Below, in pieces: positions 26,400-36,688 of a stretch of 64,000 nt of DNA. A program made the position numbers and the translations under genes. The notes under the pieces are model-generated. The model saw only the letters and a list, made by a program, of their open reading frames with translations, searched no databases and had not been told where the DNA came from. Source of the stretch: Whitmania pigra (taxonomy: Eukaryota; Annelida; Clitellata; Hirudinida; Haemopidae); contig JAJTWR010000263.1 of NCBI GenBank assembly GCA_021613335.1, forward strand, positions 2,380,001-2,444,000. The letters are read 5' to 3'. The number at the start of each line of letters is the position of its first letter. Position 1 is the stretch's first letter.

Positions 26400-27900
26400 A
26401 ACAATGTATGCAACGAACACCAACGTAGAACACTCGCCATCATTTGTGGAGGCAATTACTAAAAATTGATGATCTGTTAATAATTGTGTCAGATATTCGT
26501 CTAGCGGCTATCCAAATTTTTCAGTGCTCAGGTGTTTTAGTATTAAAAACGTGTTGACTATGGAACTCGATCAAGTATGTTCTTCATAATCCGCACAATT
26601 TCTTCTGCTTCTTTCAATTCTGAAAGTCCTGCATCTCTTGCCAGTTCTTCAGGAATCTTTCGATGTCGCCTTCTTCTGTCTACCTCAATCTTCGGGCTGT
26701 GCATTTTGTTTTGGCGTTTTCTACAGCAACCTGGCAATCATGAAGCTTGACAAGTTCTTGATCCAAATATTTGATATCAGTTGCTTCCTTGAAATTCGCA
26801 GTAGGATCTTGTAGGTGCATCTGTATACGATCAATTTTTCCAAGAATGGCATTCCAGAAAAGTATGAAGTTAAAATTTAATACGCCAGTAACTATTTTGT
26901 TCACGTTTAGGATTCATAGTTTAGTCCTTCGATAATTTGTCTAGCAGCCCTGCTATAGTTCAGCTTCTGATCCTGTGCCCCACCATGTTTCAGACTCCCG
27001 CTTCACTGTGATGGGCACAGCTTTTTAAACTCGTCCACAGTGGGTGGCAGACGTGTGATATGTCGGATGCAAGTAACTCTTTTGACCGATTTATAACCTT
27101 TATTCAATTATAATATAATGTTGTGTATAATATGAATATAAAAAGCCTCATTTTGGCGTCCCTGCACCTTAGAGAGACATATGTTCCTCCCCTCCCCAGC
27201 TATACCACTGTCTCCTCATGTTTTACGAGGGTTTGCCTCCCCTGAATTTAGGCTAAAAGCAAAAAAGGTAGTCTCTTCAAGTTGTGCGAGCTTTTTCCCC
27301 CTTGGACAAAGCCGAAATTACGTCTCTGATTCACGGCCTAGATTCTGACGACATTTTGTAGAGAATGGTCTAGATTTGATATCCCCACTTTTCCTTAATT
27401 AGGCTCAATCCCCAGGCACTGCCATTTGTTACAGATTTTCTTCATGATGGTAATTTCTCAAAAAGAAAGATTTAAGACCTAAAAAATAATGTCCTTGAAC
27501 TCCTATTGCACTGAAGTGCTTAATTTGAAATTGTTTTACCGACATTCCTGCCAAATAATAAGTAATTGTGTTGCAAATCACAACAGCCTTCCATATTAGA
27601 CAAGATATTGTCTCTACCACATGCAGATGAGTATCCAGATGTTTTGACCAAATACTTTCAATTATTATATTTTTCAATGCATGTATTAACAAATCATAGA
27701 AATTTCCTATGAATTACTCAATTCTCAAGAGTGTTTGGAAATAATTTCAATCAATTCATCAATATCTTCCACACTCATTCTTTCCTCACATTCTTCAACA
27801 ATCAGCTGTATTTCTACTGCTGTCTGTGGCATCTGGTTTAATATCTGCAATATCAAATAAAGTAAATGAATAGAAAAAATGAATAGAAGAGCATGAATCA
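26400..27900 (-). pseudogene. hAT (ZMYM1-like) transposase fragment region
   Basis: Minus frame 26904-26680 reads FWNAILGKIDRIQMHLQDP with a following acidic stretch. After a one-base shift near 26695 it continues as a basic run (RRRRHRKIPEE), then LKEAEEIVRIMKNILD to about 26565. This order matches the region between the DUF4371 and C-terminal parts of ZMYM1-like hAT transposases. A GCGTCCCTGC near 27167 resembles the reverse of the hAT terminus seen at 51133, but no matching partner end or target duplication was found. The rest of 26930-27720 has no recognised feature; this span partly overlaps the last CRCP exon at 27844-27725. Confidence 0.5.
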
Positions 27901-28152
27901 AGCTACTAAAATGTATACCTGTAATTTCTCAGTCTTTGTGAGATCATACTTGTTAAGGCATTGCAATAAATTACGAAACATTTCTGGAGACTGATTCTTA
28001 CATGCAGATTTTTCTAGAAACTTTATAGTATCTGAAGCAACCAGATAAGAATTTCTCATTTCTGGAGCCGAAAAACTTGGTTGTCTTTCTTTAAGGAGTT
28101 GAAGGACTTCATAGTTACTCAGAAAAACAGACTTTCCATTTAATATTTCCAT
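27725..28152 (-). CDS. CRCP: RNA polymerase III subunit RPC9 (CRCP)
   Basis: Small stalk subunit of RNA polymerase III that pairs with RPC8 and helps initiation; vertebrate homologs are also named CGRP receptor component. Two exons, 28152-27919 and 27844-27725, are joined at TTACAG|GTATAC and TTGCAG|ATATTA and give 117 aa, a little shorter than the roughly 148 aa human protein because the acidic tail is missing. Diagnostic segments are LLSNYEVLQLL-like near the N-terminus (FLSNYEVLQLLKER), then NQSPEMFRNLLQCLNKYDLTKTEKLQ, then QTAVEIQLIVEECEERMS and DIDELIEII. These match the family in order and spacing. The start is the only in-frame ATG ahead of SNYEV. The 5' end lies about 80 bp from a possible divergent small frame at 28231. 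Confidence 0.92.
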
Positions 28153-28230
28153 AGTTAACGCAAAAAACTAAATCGCCTACGTAGCAGAAAGGTAAATATT
28201 GACTACTTCAAACCAAAATCGATTTCAGCT

Positions 28231-28417
28231 ATGTCTTCGGACAAGACTGGCGAATATTTGGTAAAAACGTGGTCAACTTGTTAATTTATAGGATAAGACT
28301 TCTGCAACAAGAGTAAAGCGTCTTGGATTATTGTCTATAATTTATACAACAACAAACCAGCCCGAATGCCGAAAGCAGTTTGATGAGCGATGTAATAATT
28401 ACACAAAGAACTTTTAA
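28231..28417 (+). CDS. Possible 52-aa small protein with a 31-nt intron
   Basis: ATG at 28231 opens MSSDKTGEYL and is followed by a donor-like GTAAAA. After 31 bases the acceptor ATTTATAG leads into an in-frame stretch (DKTSATRVKRLGLLSIIYTT, then QPECRKQFDERCNNYTKNF and stop). The joined product would be 52 aa with two Cys six residues apart. I recognise no family. The intron would be half the size of the shortest firm intron here (62 nt), so the join may be wrong. It would be divergent from CRCP across about 80 bp. Treat as hypothetical. Confidence 0.25.
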
Positions 28418-28419
28418 TT

Positions 28420-29038
28420 TGTTTTTTAAATGTTAAAATAATTTTTATTTTTAAATTTCTTTTATAAAATTTATTTATTTTAAAAACAATTTAATTTAAT
28501 TAATTTTCATTTTGCCTAATGTTCTATAACAAAGCTAAGAGATCTAGGGACTCAGTCGGGAATTTTGTTGCTCCTGGTGTTACGACTATATGCAGGAGAT
28601 GATAACACCTGTGTAGCGAAGGTTTTGATGAAATTCATAGCATAAAAACGTCAACAATCCCGCAGACTTTCATCGCAATGACACTCCGCACAGCGAAAGT
28701 AACAACACGCTCGATTCCGTCATCTAGTAATTATATAACGCACAAAGTAAGAATTTATTTTGTTGTGGCGCGAATTCCACCTTGCTCCATAATGTAATCA
28801 TTCAGACAAACATCTGCTGCGACCTTGTCAAGTCTATAAACCCAACATAGTAACGAATCTGTAGTAGTAAGTCAATATTTTGTTTTGTTAATTTTTATTA
28901 AATTGGAAATAAATATACTGGAAAAGTCACCACTGTCAATGGATCACACTATTCATCATACATCCATAACCACAAATACACTTATCACATTATCAATCCT
29001 TTAACCCATTTCCAAATATACAGTCTGCAGTCAAACAA
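28420..29038. other. Spacer between CRCP and MEPCE
   Basis: AT-rich sequence without a supported gene. A short GC-richer patch near 28540-28800 has no recognisable frame or repeat. Confidence 0.5.
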
Positions 29039-29044
29039 TTTATT
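29039..29044 (-). terminator. Poly(A) signal of MEPCE
   Basis: AATAAA on the minus strand begins seven bases after the stop codon, implying a 3'UTR of only a few tens of bases. Confidence 0.7.
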
Positions 29045-29050
29045 TGATAT

Positions 29051-30941
29051 TCATTCAAATTCTGATGCCTCAGCTATTCGTAAGGGTTTCACAAATTTGA
29101 GTATGCTCTGCTTGACTCCTGAATGGAAACAAAATGAAAGGAATACTTTTGAAGACTCAATAAAATAGAAAAACATTACCTCTAGGTCTGTTGTAGAGCT
29201 GTATATCAGCCATGTGGTGGCATTCAGTAAAGCCCACTTCAGAAGACATTAGGAAGTCTTGGAATTGTGAAGGGAGAAAACTTATGCCCTTATATGTTTT
29301 GAATATGTCTTCCTAAATGTGGATATAACATAAAATTTAAATAATGACATCATCAATTAAGATTTATAGGCATACTGTGATTTAATATATAAAGAAATGA
29401 ACATTTAAAATGAGGCCTATAAATATTTAACATTAAAAAAGCAAAAACATCCCTTAAGCCATTATATATACTTTTAATACTTACAGTGAGCTTTCTCTTT
29501 TCCTTGTAACTCTGCCAGTCTTGAGCTTGTAAGTATAGCTTTCCTCCTGGCTTCAAGTGATTGAAGATCTTAACAAAGGTTCTTTTAAGGCCATCATCTC
29601 CATGATTGAGTTGAATATATTTTGTGATTCTAAAGGCCACAATTACATCAAATTCAGGCTTTTGCATTTTGGCTTCAAAGTTGCTGAGTGGGACATAATT
29701 TTCCTGACAATATTTTGAGACAATGCAAATGTTACACATACCACTCATCTGGAATTGTATTAAGAAGCACTCACCACTTTGAATTCAATGTTAAATGGAA
29801 ATGTGCCTTTGGCCACATTGCTTTCCATCTTCAAAAGTGGATGGGAAGTTAGTGGACCATAAATAGTTTTCATTGAACATGGACAACAGGGTAGCTGAGT
29901 TTCATTCACATTGCTGAAATATGACAGATTCTTATTTGCCACATGAATGAGATGAGGATCCACATCGATTCCAACAACCCTCCCTGGTCTATGATCTCTG
30001 GCAATCTTAATGGTAACATTTCCTACGTTACAGCCGATGTCGAGAACGCTTTTACCATGCAGATCTTCACTTGCCACAATGTCCACTCTAGCATCACAAT
30101 TTTTCAAATTACAATACCCCACATATGAACTGTAGTTGCCAAATTTAAATAAAGCATTTTTTGTTTTGTGTTTTATTACTGGTGGCTGCTTAGGACGTCT
30201 GCTTTTTTGTTTTGCCTTCGATGGGCCTGGTTCAAGATGTTTATCAGATGATATAGACACATTCTGATCTGTTATAATATCAGGTGGAATGGGTATGCAT
30301 TTGTCAGAAATTTGGGAATTTTCAATCGTGGTAGAAGCTGGTAATAATTCAGTTTTTGTCTCTATCACATCATTGTTTGAAGTATTCAGAGACAAATTAT
30401 CCTGTAGTTCATTCACGCTGGACTCTTCCTTTGGTTTGTTATGTTTTTTGTATGAATACCGACGTTTTCTAGTTCTTGGCTTGGGTTTGACACTCAAAAA
30501 ATCATCTGGATACTCTCCTTCGAGATTTAGAGGATCATTGATATTGGTGTAACGAAATATTGGCAGAAGCACATCACCTCGCAATGGTGTGATCATTGGT
30601 GATCCCATAGGTGTAACTGTGTTGCTCAATTCACTTCTATTAATTAGTCCATTGAGATTAAGGGGATCTGCAATAGATCCCCCATAGAAAAATTTAAATG
30701 GCTGTCCATTGATGGAATTTCTTCTCTTTTTGAAAAACATGGTTTGTGATCTTCTTCTTCTTAAGAATCTGTCTCTGCCTAATTTTGTTCCTTCCAGTTT
30801 TGCAAATTTTTGGCTTGGACCAGCTTCATTAGACATACTTCTGCAGCTATTACTCCTTTTTCTTTTGCCTGGAGTAACTCTCAAATTTAATTTTTCCATT
30901 AATGGCATATCACAAGCCAAATCTTTGTTTAACAGTGCCAC
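29051..30941 (-). CDS. MEPCE: 7SK snRNA methylphosphate capping enzyme
   Basis: SAM-dependent enzyme that methylates the gamma-phosphate at the 5' end of 7SK snRNA, stabilising the 7SK particle that holds P-TEFb inactive. Coding exons: 30908-29775 (the exon begins at 30941 behind acceptor CCATAG), 29703-29485, 29312-29180 and 29118-29051; about 517 aa from the ATG at 30908. The basic N-terminal half has the paired ADPLNLNG and NDPLNLEG motifs also found in human MEPCE. The methyltransferase core starts KFGNYSSYVGY and has SAM motif I LDIGCNVGNVT and GIDVDPHLIHVA, then KYIQLNHGDDGLKR and HLKPGGKLYL. An upstream non-coding exon ends near 31018 (AAAG|GTAAGA). Intron 29774-29704 is 71 nt. The C-terminal tail diverges from vertebrates. 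AATAAA follows the stop after only six bases (29044-29039). Confidence 0.94.
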
Positions 30942-31018
30942 CTATGGAACAAAGTTAAAATCGTGATAATGTTTCTAATTTGCACCGCGTCGGATATTAG
31001 CGATAAAACAATCTTACC

Positions 31019-32464
31019 TTTGCAAAATTACAATACTTCAAAGTAAAATGTCTAAGCAATAAACCGTCACTTCTCGATCGTAGGAGCAGCGAGAGCAGCC
31101 ACCGGCAACAAACAAACGATATGGCGGCGGCCCTGATCGTCGAACCTTTATGTAAACAAGATCCTGCCAATCATCGGCTAGAACACGCCTTATGGCACTT
31201 ATTCGTTGCACACCACAAGCTTTCTGCACGAACATGTTGAACTGACCTGACATAAAATATCATTTTCCCCATTAGATGAAAATTTGCAATTGCTAAAATG
31301 AAATAAAATTTGTGTAAGACCGCTAGCGCAATACAAAATTCAACGGGAGTGCCACGCCGAGCATCTGAAAAAACTCCTTCCAGTGACCTGAAGAGTCACC
31401 TAAAGAAATAAGAGCATTTATTTTTATTTAAATGAAATGTTTAAAACGTCTCGACAATGCATTATTATTCGAGACATGCACCTTATCTACTGATAGGAAA
31501 AATTACATTCCACATAACCTGTGTAATAAGTATCAAATTACAGTTTTAGTCATATTTGTTATATACGTCGTTGTCAGGAATCAAAGTATCAACTAGTATT
31601 GTTCATAACTAGAAATTTCTGAGTAGTCATAGCATGTGCTCTGAAGAAGCAACAACATGGTGTAAATGGTAAACGAACTAACAACATACATACATGTTTA
31701 ACTTTTGCAAATTGTTTAGAAAACAAAGCCCAATAGTATGTTTCCATTAACTTTTAGTTAGAATTTGCAGTCTGATATTATCAAGTCAAGTTTACACACA
31801 AACTAAAGTTAATGCATCCTGTGAATATTTTAACTTTGTTTCATCTACTATTTTGATAAGGCATATTTTAAGTTATGGAGTCCCTTATTGATTATGAGCT
31901 CACTCCCATCACCTACTATATACTTACACTTGAAATAGATGTATTAGTATGAAAGTTAATGAACATTCCTTACTAATACGAGTAAACGTGTTATAAATCA
32001 ATTACAAGGTACTTGTAGTAAATTTTAGCGTTCTAATTTAAAAAATTAATTATTTAATCGGACAAATAGTAAAAATGGCCATAATAAAATTTTATATTTA
32101 TTTATAAATGTTTCTGTTGTAAATAAATTGATATAAGCACTTCCACTTAATATATTGAGTTCCTTAACAATTTTAAGACGTTCGGTCAAGATGCCATTAA
32201 CTTAAGATGTGACAAAGATTAGAATTAACAAGAAAAATTAATCTTGTTATTTTAAAATAGGTTTGATTAAAGCATTTTAAGATGTAAATTTATTATTTAA
32301 TTTATAACCTTATTTAAGTTGGACTTATTTGTTTTTATTTTCTGAGGCTTCGCTTTGAGGCTAGACTTGTTTTCGAGGTGCTCGATTACTCGATTATGGC
32401 ATTTACTTCTAGAGCGTGTACATTTAGATAATTTATAGCATATGCGATTTGTGTTGATCATTAA
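31019..32464. other. Divergent intergenic region MEPCE / CTD phosphatase
   Basis: Holds the MEPCE 5' non-coding exon (around 31018-31260, minus) and presumably both promoters. No TATA box is obvious near either start. AT-rich sequence without repeats or further coding signal from about 31400 to 32400. Confidence 0.5.
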
Positions 32465-35400
32465 ATGGCAACACAGTCCATAATAACTCAGGTCAACAGA
32501 TGTGGCGAGTTGGTTCCTAGCACACCTCCGAGCAATCCGCCAAAAGGCAAGATATTCATTTTATTAATGGGAATTTAGCAATAAATTAATGCTGTTATCT
32601 TAGAAGTTTTTAAAACACTTTAAGTAAAGATTCTCTTTAATTTTATCGTAAATAGTTGAAATTTAAAATTTGATCATCACTGAATTTTTAGTGCCTAAAA
32701 AGCTCCGCACTGCAAGTTTCTTTGGACCTTTTTTATGTTGTTTTCGATCCCAAAAGAATGTAATAGCCAACAGATCAAGTAATTCGTGCTCCATAAGCTG
32801 TGCCTTACTGCAAAATGATTTGGTTACAGACAAAGTTATTATTGAGAGGGTAGGTATGCTTGCTTTATAGCATGTAATGGCCTAATCTTAATCAGTTAAT
32901 TTTAATTTAACTATTTACACTTTTCCCACTAAACATAATTTAATTGCTAATGTAGGAAATTGAAGAGAGACCTCTTTTGGAACCTGTAAAGCCCGATAAT
33001 GAATCTAAGAAATGTATGGTGATTGACTTAGATGAAACTTTGGTTCACAGCTCTTTTGTTGTAAGTATAAAAAATTTAGAAGTTTTGCAGTTTGACACTC
33101 TTAGTACACCGTTCCAGAATGAAATGGATAAGACTTTCCCAATTATTAACCCCACTTAATTGTTAAGAAGAAATGTAATTTTGTAATTGGGTGACTCTAA
33201 TTGTTAAAATGTGTAGAGATGTCAATATCAAGTATAAAAAATGTTTTCTTGACGAACTATTAACAATGAATGATTATTGTTAATAAGAGCTTTAAGATTA
33301 ACATATTAGTAGTAATAGCAATAATTTGTTACCTAGTTGAGATTATAACATATAAATAACATTCTTTAATTGTTATTTGCAGCCTGTTCAGAATGCTGAC
33401 TTTATTATACCAGTTGACATTGATGGGACTGTACATCAGGTAAGATTGGTCATTATAAATGCTGAAGTGTTGAGCTAGACCTTCGCATTGGCAATTATTT
33501 TGAATGCATTAACCAACACATCCCATCCACAATAATAAATTTTGTAAATAGAACCAAAAGTATGGGCAAAAAATGTTTGAAAATTACTTGTGATGATTCT
33601 ACCTTAAACATTGTTAAGTACAGTAATTGAGTTAGCATAAAAAAAAACATGTTTCATAACAAAGTTTTATTTTTTAATAAATTTGTAAACACTAGTAGTG
33701 TCTCTGACATTACATATTGAGATTACTTATTTAAGTCAAATGTAACAATGAATTAGCTACTACAAAAGCAATTATGCTCATTAACAGACCATGTTTTCAG
33801 TTATTTTGGACTCTGAGATGTTCTTATTCAAGTACTTATTATTAAGAACTAATTATTGAGAAGAGCAAATGACTACGCTCTTTGTTAACCAACAATTTGT
33901 GAAGAATCCCTAAAAGTACTACAGTCATGTTCTTTTTAGTGTCTTAATGTAACATAAATTAATAATAGAGATCATAATAAGAATTATCATCCCTTTCATA
34001 TTTTTGCAAAAGAAGGTTGATAGTTTTCAATCCTTTTATTAAACCATTCAAAGCCTAGCACACGACTTTATGCATGAATAGGCTAATTATTTGTTGCAAA
34101 AGGTTTTGTAATAATATGCTTATGACATAAAGTTTCAAAAGCAATTGCATCTTGTTCTTCTACTGTTCTACTGGGTCATAAATTTTGAAATGGTTATTAT
34201 AAGCATTTAATCACTATGTATGTGACTCTGATGATAAGGTTTTAGTAAATTGGATCTTTTTACAGGTATATGTTTTGAAGAGGCCACACGTTGATGAGTT
34301 TTTGGAAAGAATGGGACAATTATTTGAATGCATTCTCTTTACTGCAAGTCTAGGAAAGGTAGTATTTACTTTGCTCTTATCAAATTGTACAAACAGGAAA
34401 AGTTTGAAGCAACAAATGTTAATCGCAATATTTTTGAACATTTAATTTATATTAACATTTAAACAATGTTTTTAAACTTTTAAACATTCAGTATGCAGAT
34501 CCTGTGACAGACCTCCTTGACAAATCAGGTTCCTTTCAAGCCAGATTGTTCCGAGAATCATGCGTCTATTATCAAGGAAATTACGTAAAGGTGCATCTTG
34601 TTTAATATGGAAACCTTATTGGAACCTAATGCATGCTTCATACAGAAACTTGAAAACCAAAATTTAGGACTTATTTTAGGACCGTCTACTCCATTTTTTA
34701 GGACCAACAATAATAACAAAAATAACGGTATTTAGATTTAATTATTCATTATTCAATTTAGAAGTATAATACAAGATAGTAACACATGAAAGTTCATAAT
34801 ATCAATTTGTTTAAACAAAACTGAATTCTTTAAGTCTTTCTCTAAAGAAGCAATTTCTATAGATTTTGCCTCACTATTTTTCCTTAGGCTGTTTGCCTGT
34901 ACCAAGAGATTATTGTTCCTGGTTTTTGCAGTTAATAGCCATTAATATTCGAAATTTAATGCCCAGCATATCCCCGTCATGTTTTAGAGTCTTCAGCACG
35001 ATCATGTCATCTTCATCTGTTTTTCGTTTTGAGGTTACAGCCGCCTGTCTCTTCCTCACATAATGCTTCCAAATAAAATTTAAACCTCTGCCTTGATGTT
35101 TTAAAATGGCTCATGACAGATTTATCAATCTTAAAATTGCACCAATGTGCACTTCCAACACTGTTGATATGGTCTCTAATCATCCATTCAAGCTCATTTT
35201 GAGGCTCTTTTTGATTTTCACAAATCAAACTTTTGTTTATACAGAAGATGCCTGACCATGACTCAGAGTTAGCAAAAGTTTTGCTCCCTCCATATCAATG
35301 CATAATCATCACAGCCCATGTGTTCCTTGAAGAAAATATCAAATCTTTACTCCTTTCTTTAAGAATTAAGAACTGTCAACAAATTCTTTTATTAACGTCT

Positions 35401-36294
35401 ATTACATAGCTAGATGATTAGGATGGTGCTCCCGCAGCAGGGTTCGAATCCGTGCTGCCATCGTGAGAGACTTAGCCTTAGACATTAGGCCATGCAGTCG
35501 CACATTAAGAACTGTCCTGCATATTTACAAATATATAGTCACACTATTAAAACTTTTATGTATCAAACAGACGAGTCAACAAACTTTATAGAAAACTCGA
35601 TTGGGTGCGTTCCCGAGCAACTAGAACAAAGGGACCGATTTCCCCGCTAATTGCTGTTTCGACAAAACTGTTACTAATAAAATCTCAGAACATTATTATT
35701 TTTTAGGATCTTTACCATTTTTAGAACTTTATTGTAATTTTTAGGACCTTCCTCATTTTTTAAGAACTTTTTAGTACTAAAAAACTGAATTTCGTAAATT
35801 TAGGACTTTTTAGGACCTGTACGAACCATGCTAATGATTTTAATCTGTTATTAATATATATTGGATTAATTAATTAATCCTGTCATAAAATAAAATGGAT
35901 GTTTTGATTACTGCTAAGGGATTTGTCAGAATAATATTTTATTTGAAACAGGATTTAAGCAGATTGGGCAGAGATTTGGAGAATGTTATAATACTTGACA
36001 ACTCCCCTTCATCTTACATGTTCCATCAAAAGAATGCAGTTGAGTATATACATTATCATCGCATGTGCACTAAGATTCATGCTGACGTGACATCTTCAGG
36101 TCCCAATTTTGTCATGGTTTGATGATCCAAACGACACCAAACTACTGGAGTTGATCCCTTTCTTTGAGCAACTTGCAGACTCTCCGAGTGCCTATGAATA
36201 TCTCAACCGGGTGAATTCCCTAGAAGAACCTTTCGGAAAACAAGCCCAAACTATTGATGACAACGACGAGGAAACTCAAGCACTGTCAACATAG
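32465..36294 (+). CDS. CTDSPL: CTD small phosphatase (SCP, CTDSPL type)
   Basis: HAD-family phosphatase of the SCP group, which removes Ser5 phosphate from the RNA polymerase II C-terminal domain and silences neuronal genes through REST in vertebrates. Eight exons: 32465-32546, 32692-32849, 32956-33060, 33383-33439, 34266-34358, 34492-34590, 35952-36038 and 36100-36294; 291 aa. The N-terminus has SIITQV and a [10 protein letters not shown] segment like vertebrate CTDSPL. The catalytic motif is [13 protein letters not shown] with the nucleophile at D104 and D106. [39 protein letters not shown] and [10 protein letters not shown] follow the family order. Exon 1 ends in a likely GC donor (AAAG|GCAAGA), the only choice that keeps phase. 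The C-terminus after LIPFFEQL is longer and acidic. Intron 6 (34591-35951) carries a transposase relic. Confidence 0.96.
35013..35300 (-). pseudogene. Transposase C-terminal relic in a CTDSPL intron
   Basis: On minus, a frame reads [12 protein letters not shown], then after a stop [19 protein letters not shown], ending near [13 protein letters not shown]. The order SHGQA, about 15 residues, ENQKE, then R-I/M-RDH resembles the C-terminal end of a group of hAT-like transposases (SHGQA..ERGFS.NK...EN...). An in-frame stop and the missing ERGFS part show it is dead. TTTTAGGACC-like repeats flank the region (34675-34710 and 35745-35820), but no terminal repeat could be defined. Confidence 0.4.
35405..35462 (+). 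repeat. tRNA-like Pol III element (SINE head or tRNA relic)
   Basis: TAGCTAGATGATTAGGATGG resembles an A box and D arm, and GGGTTCGAATCC at 35440-35451 is a perfect B box. The spacing of about 20 bases leaves no full anticodon arm, so this is not a functional tRNA gene. It lies in the sixth intron of the CTD phosphatase gene. It differs from the SINE family at 38.2 kb. Confidence 0.55.
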
Positions 36295-36673
36295 CCTTCT
36301 TTCACATCAGCTGCAGAATTTGTTTCAAATGTGATAGATTTTGGAAACTTGTAAATATTCCTGTTGAAGATAATAATGGGACCGAATCAACTATTTCTCA
36401 GTTAAAGGTTTCGTTCACTCCCTTGCCAAATGAGTTTTCCAATGGCTTTTTATCGCTGGGAATTTATGAGATTGTGACTGTCCCCTAACTAAATGTTAGC
36501 ATTACTTATAAATTATGTCCTGATTTGAATCTAAAGCTAACCCATATTCATTATTGGTAACATGTTAATGAAGTTTCTTGCTGTGACTGTGCTTTGTTTG
36601 GCTGCTACTGATTATTATTGGGATGTTTAACTGATAACACTGTAGCACATAAAGATGTTGAAACAACCTGAGC

Positions 36674-36679
36674 TTTATT
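36674..36679 (-). terminator. Poly(A) signal of QTRT1
   Basis: AATAAA on the minus strand starts ten bases after the stop. The opposing CTD phosphatase gene stops at 36294, so the 3' ends converge within about 380 bp. Confidence 0.75.
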
Positions 36680-36688
36680 TTCCAAGCA

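Noticed and set aside
29704..29774. A 26-nt MEPCE intron ending at CCAG before ATGAGTGG
   Set aside because: The later acceptor TATTGTCAG gives a normal 71-nt intron and a better match (V-ENYV against the vertebrate GNYV segment).
31038..31253. Minus frame MSGQFNMFVQKACGVQRIS... upstream of MEPCE
   Set aside because: It stops before the donor at 31018 and cannot join MEPCE in frame; it most likely lies in the 5' non-coding exon.
35405..35462. Functional tRNA gene
   Set aside because: The A and B boxes are too close for an anticodon arm and no acceptor stem pairs.
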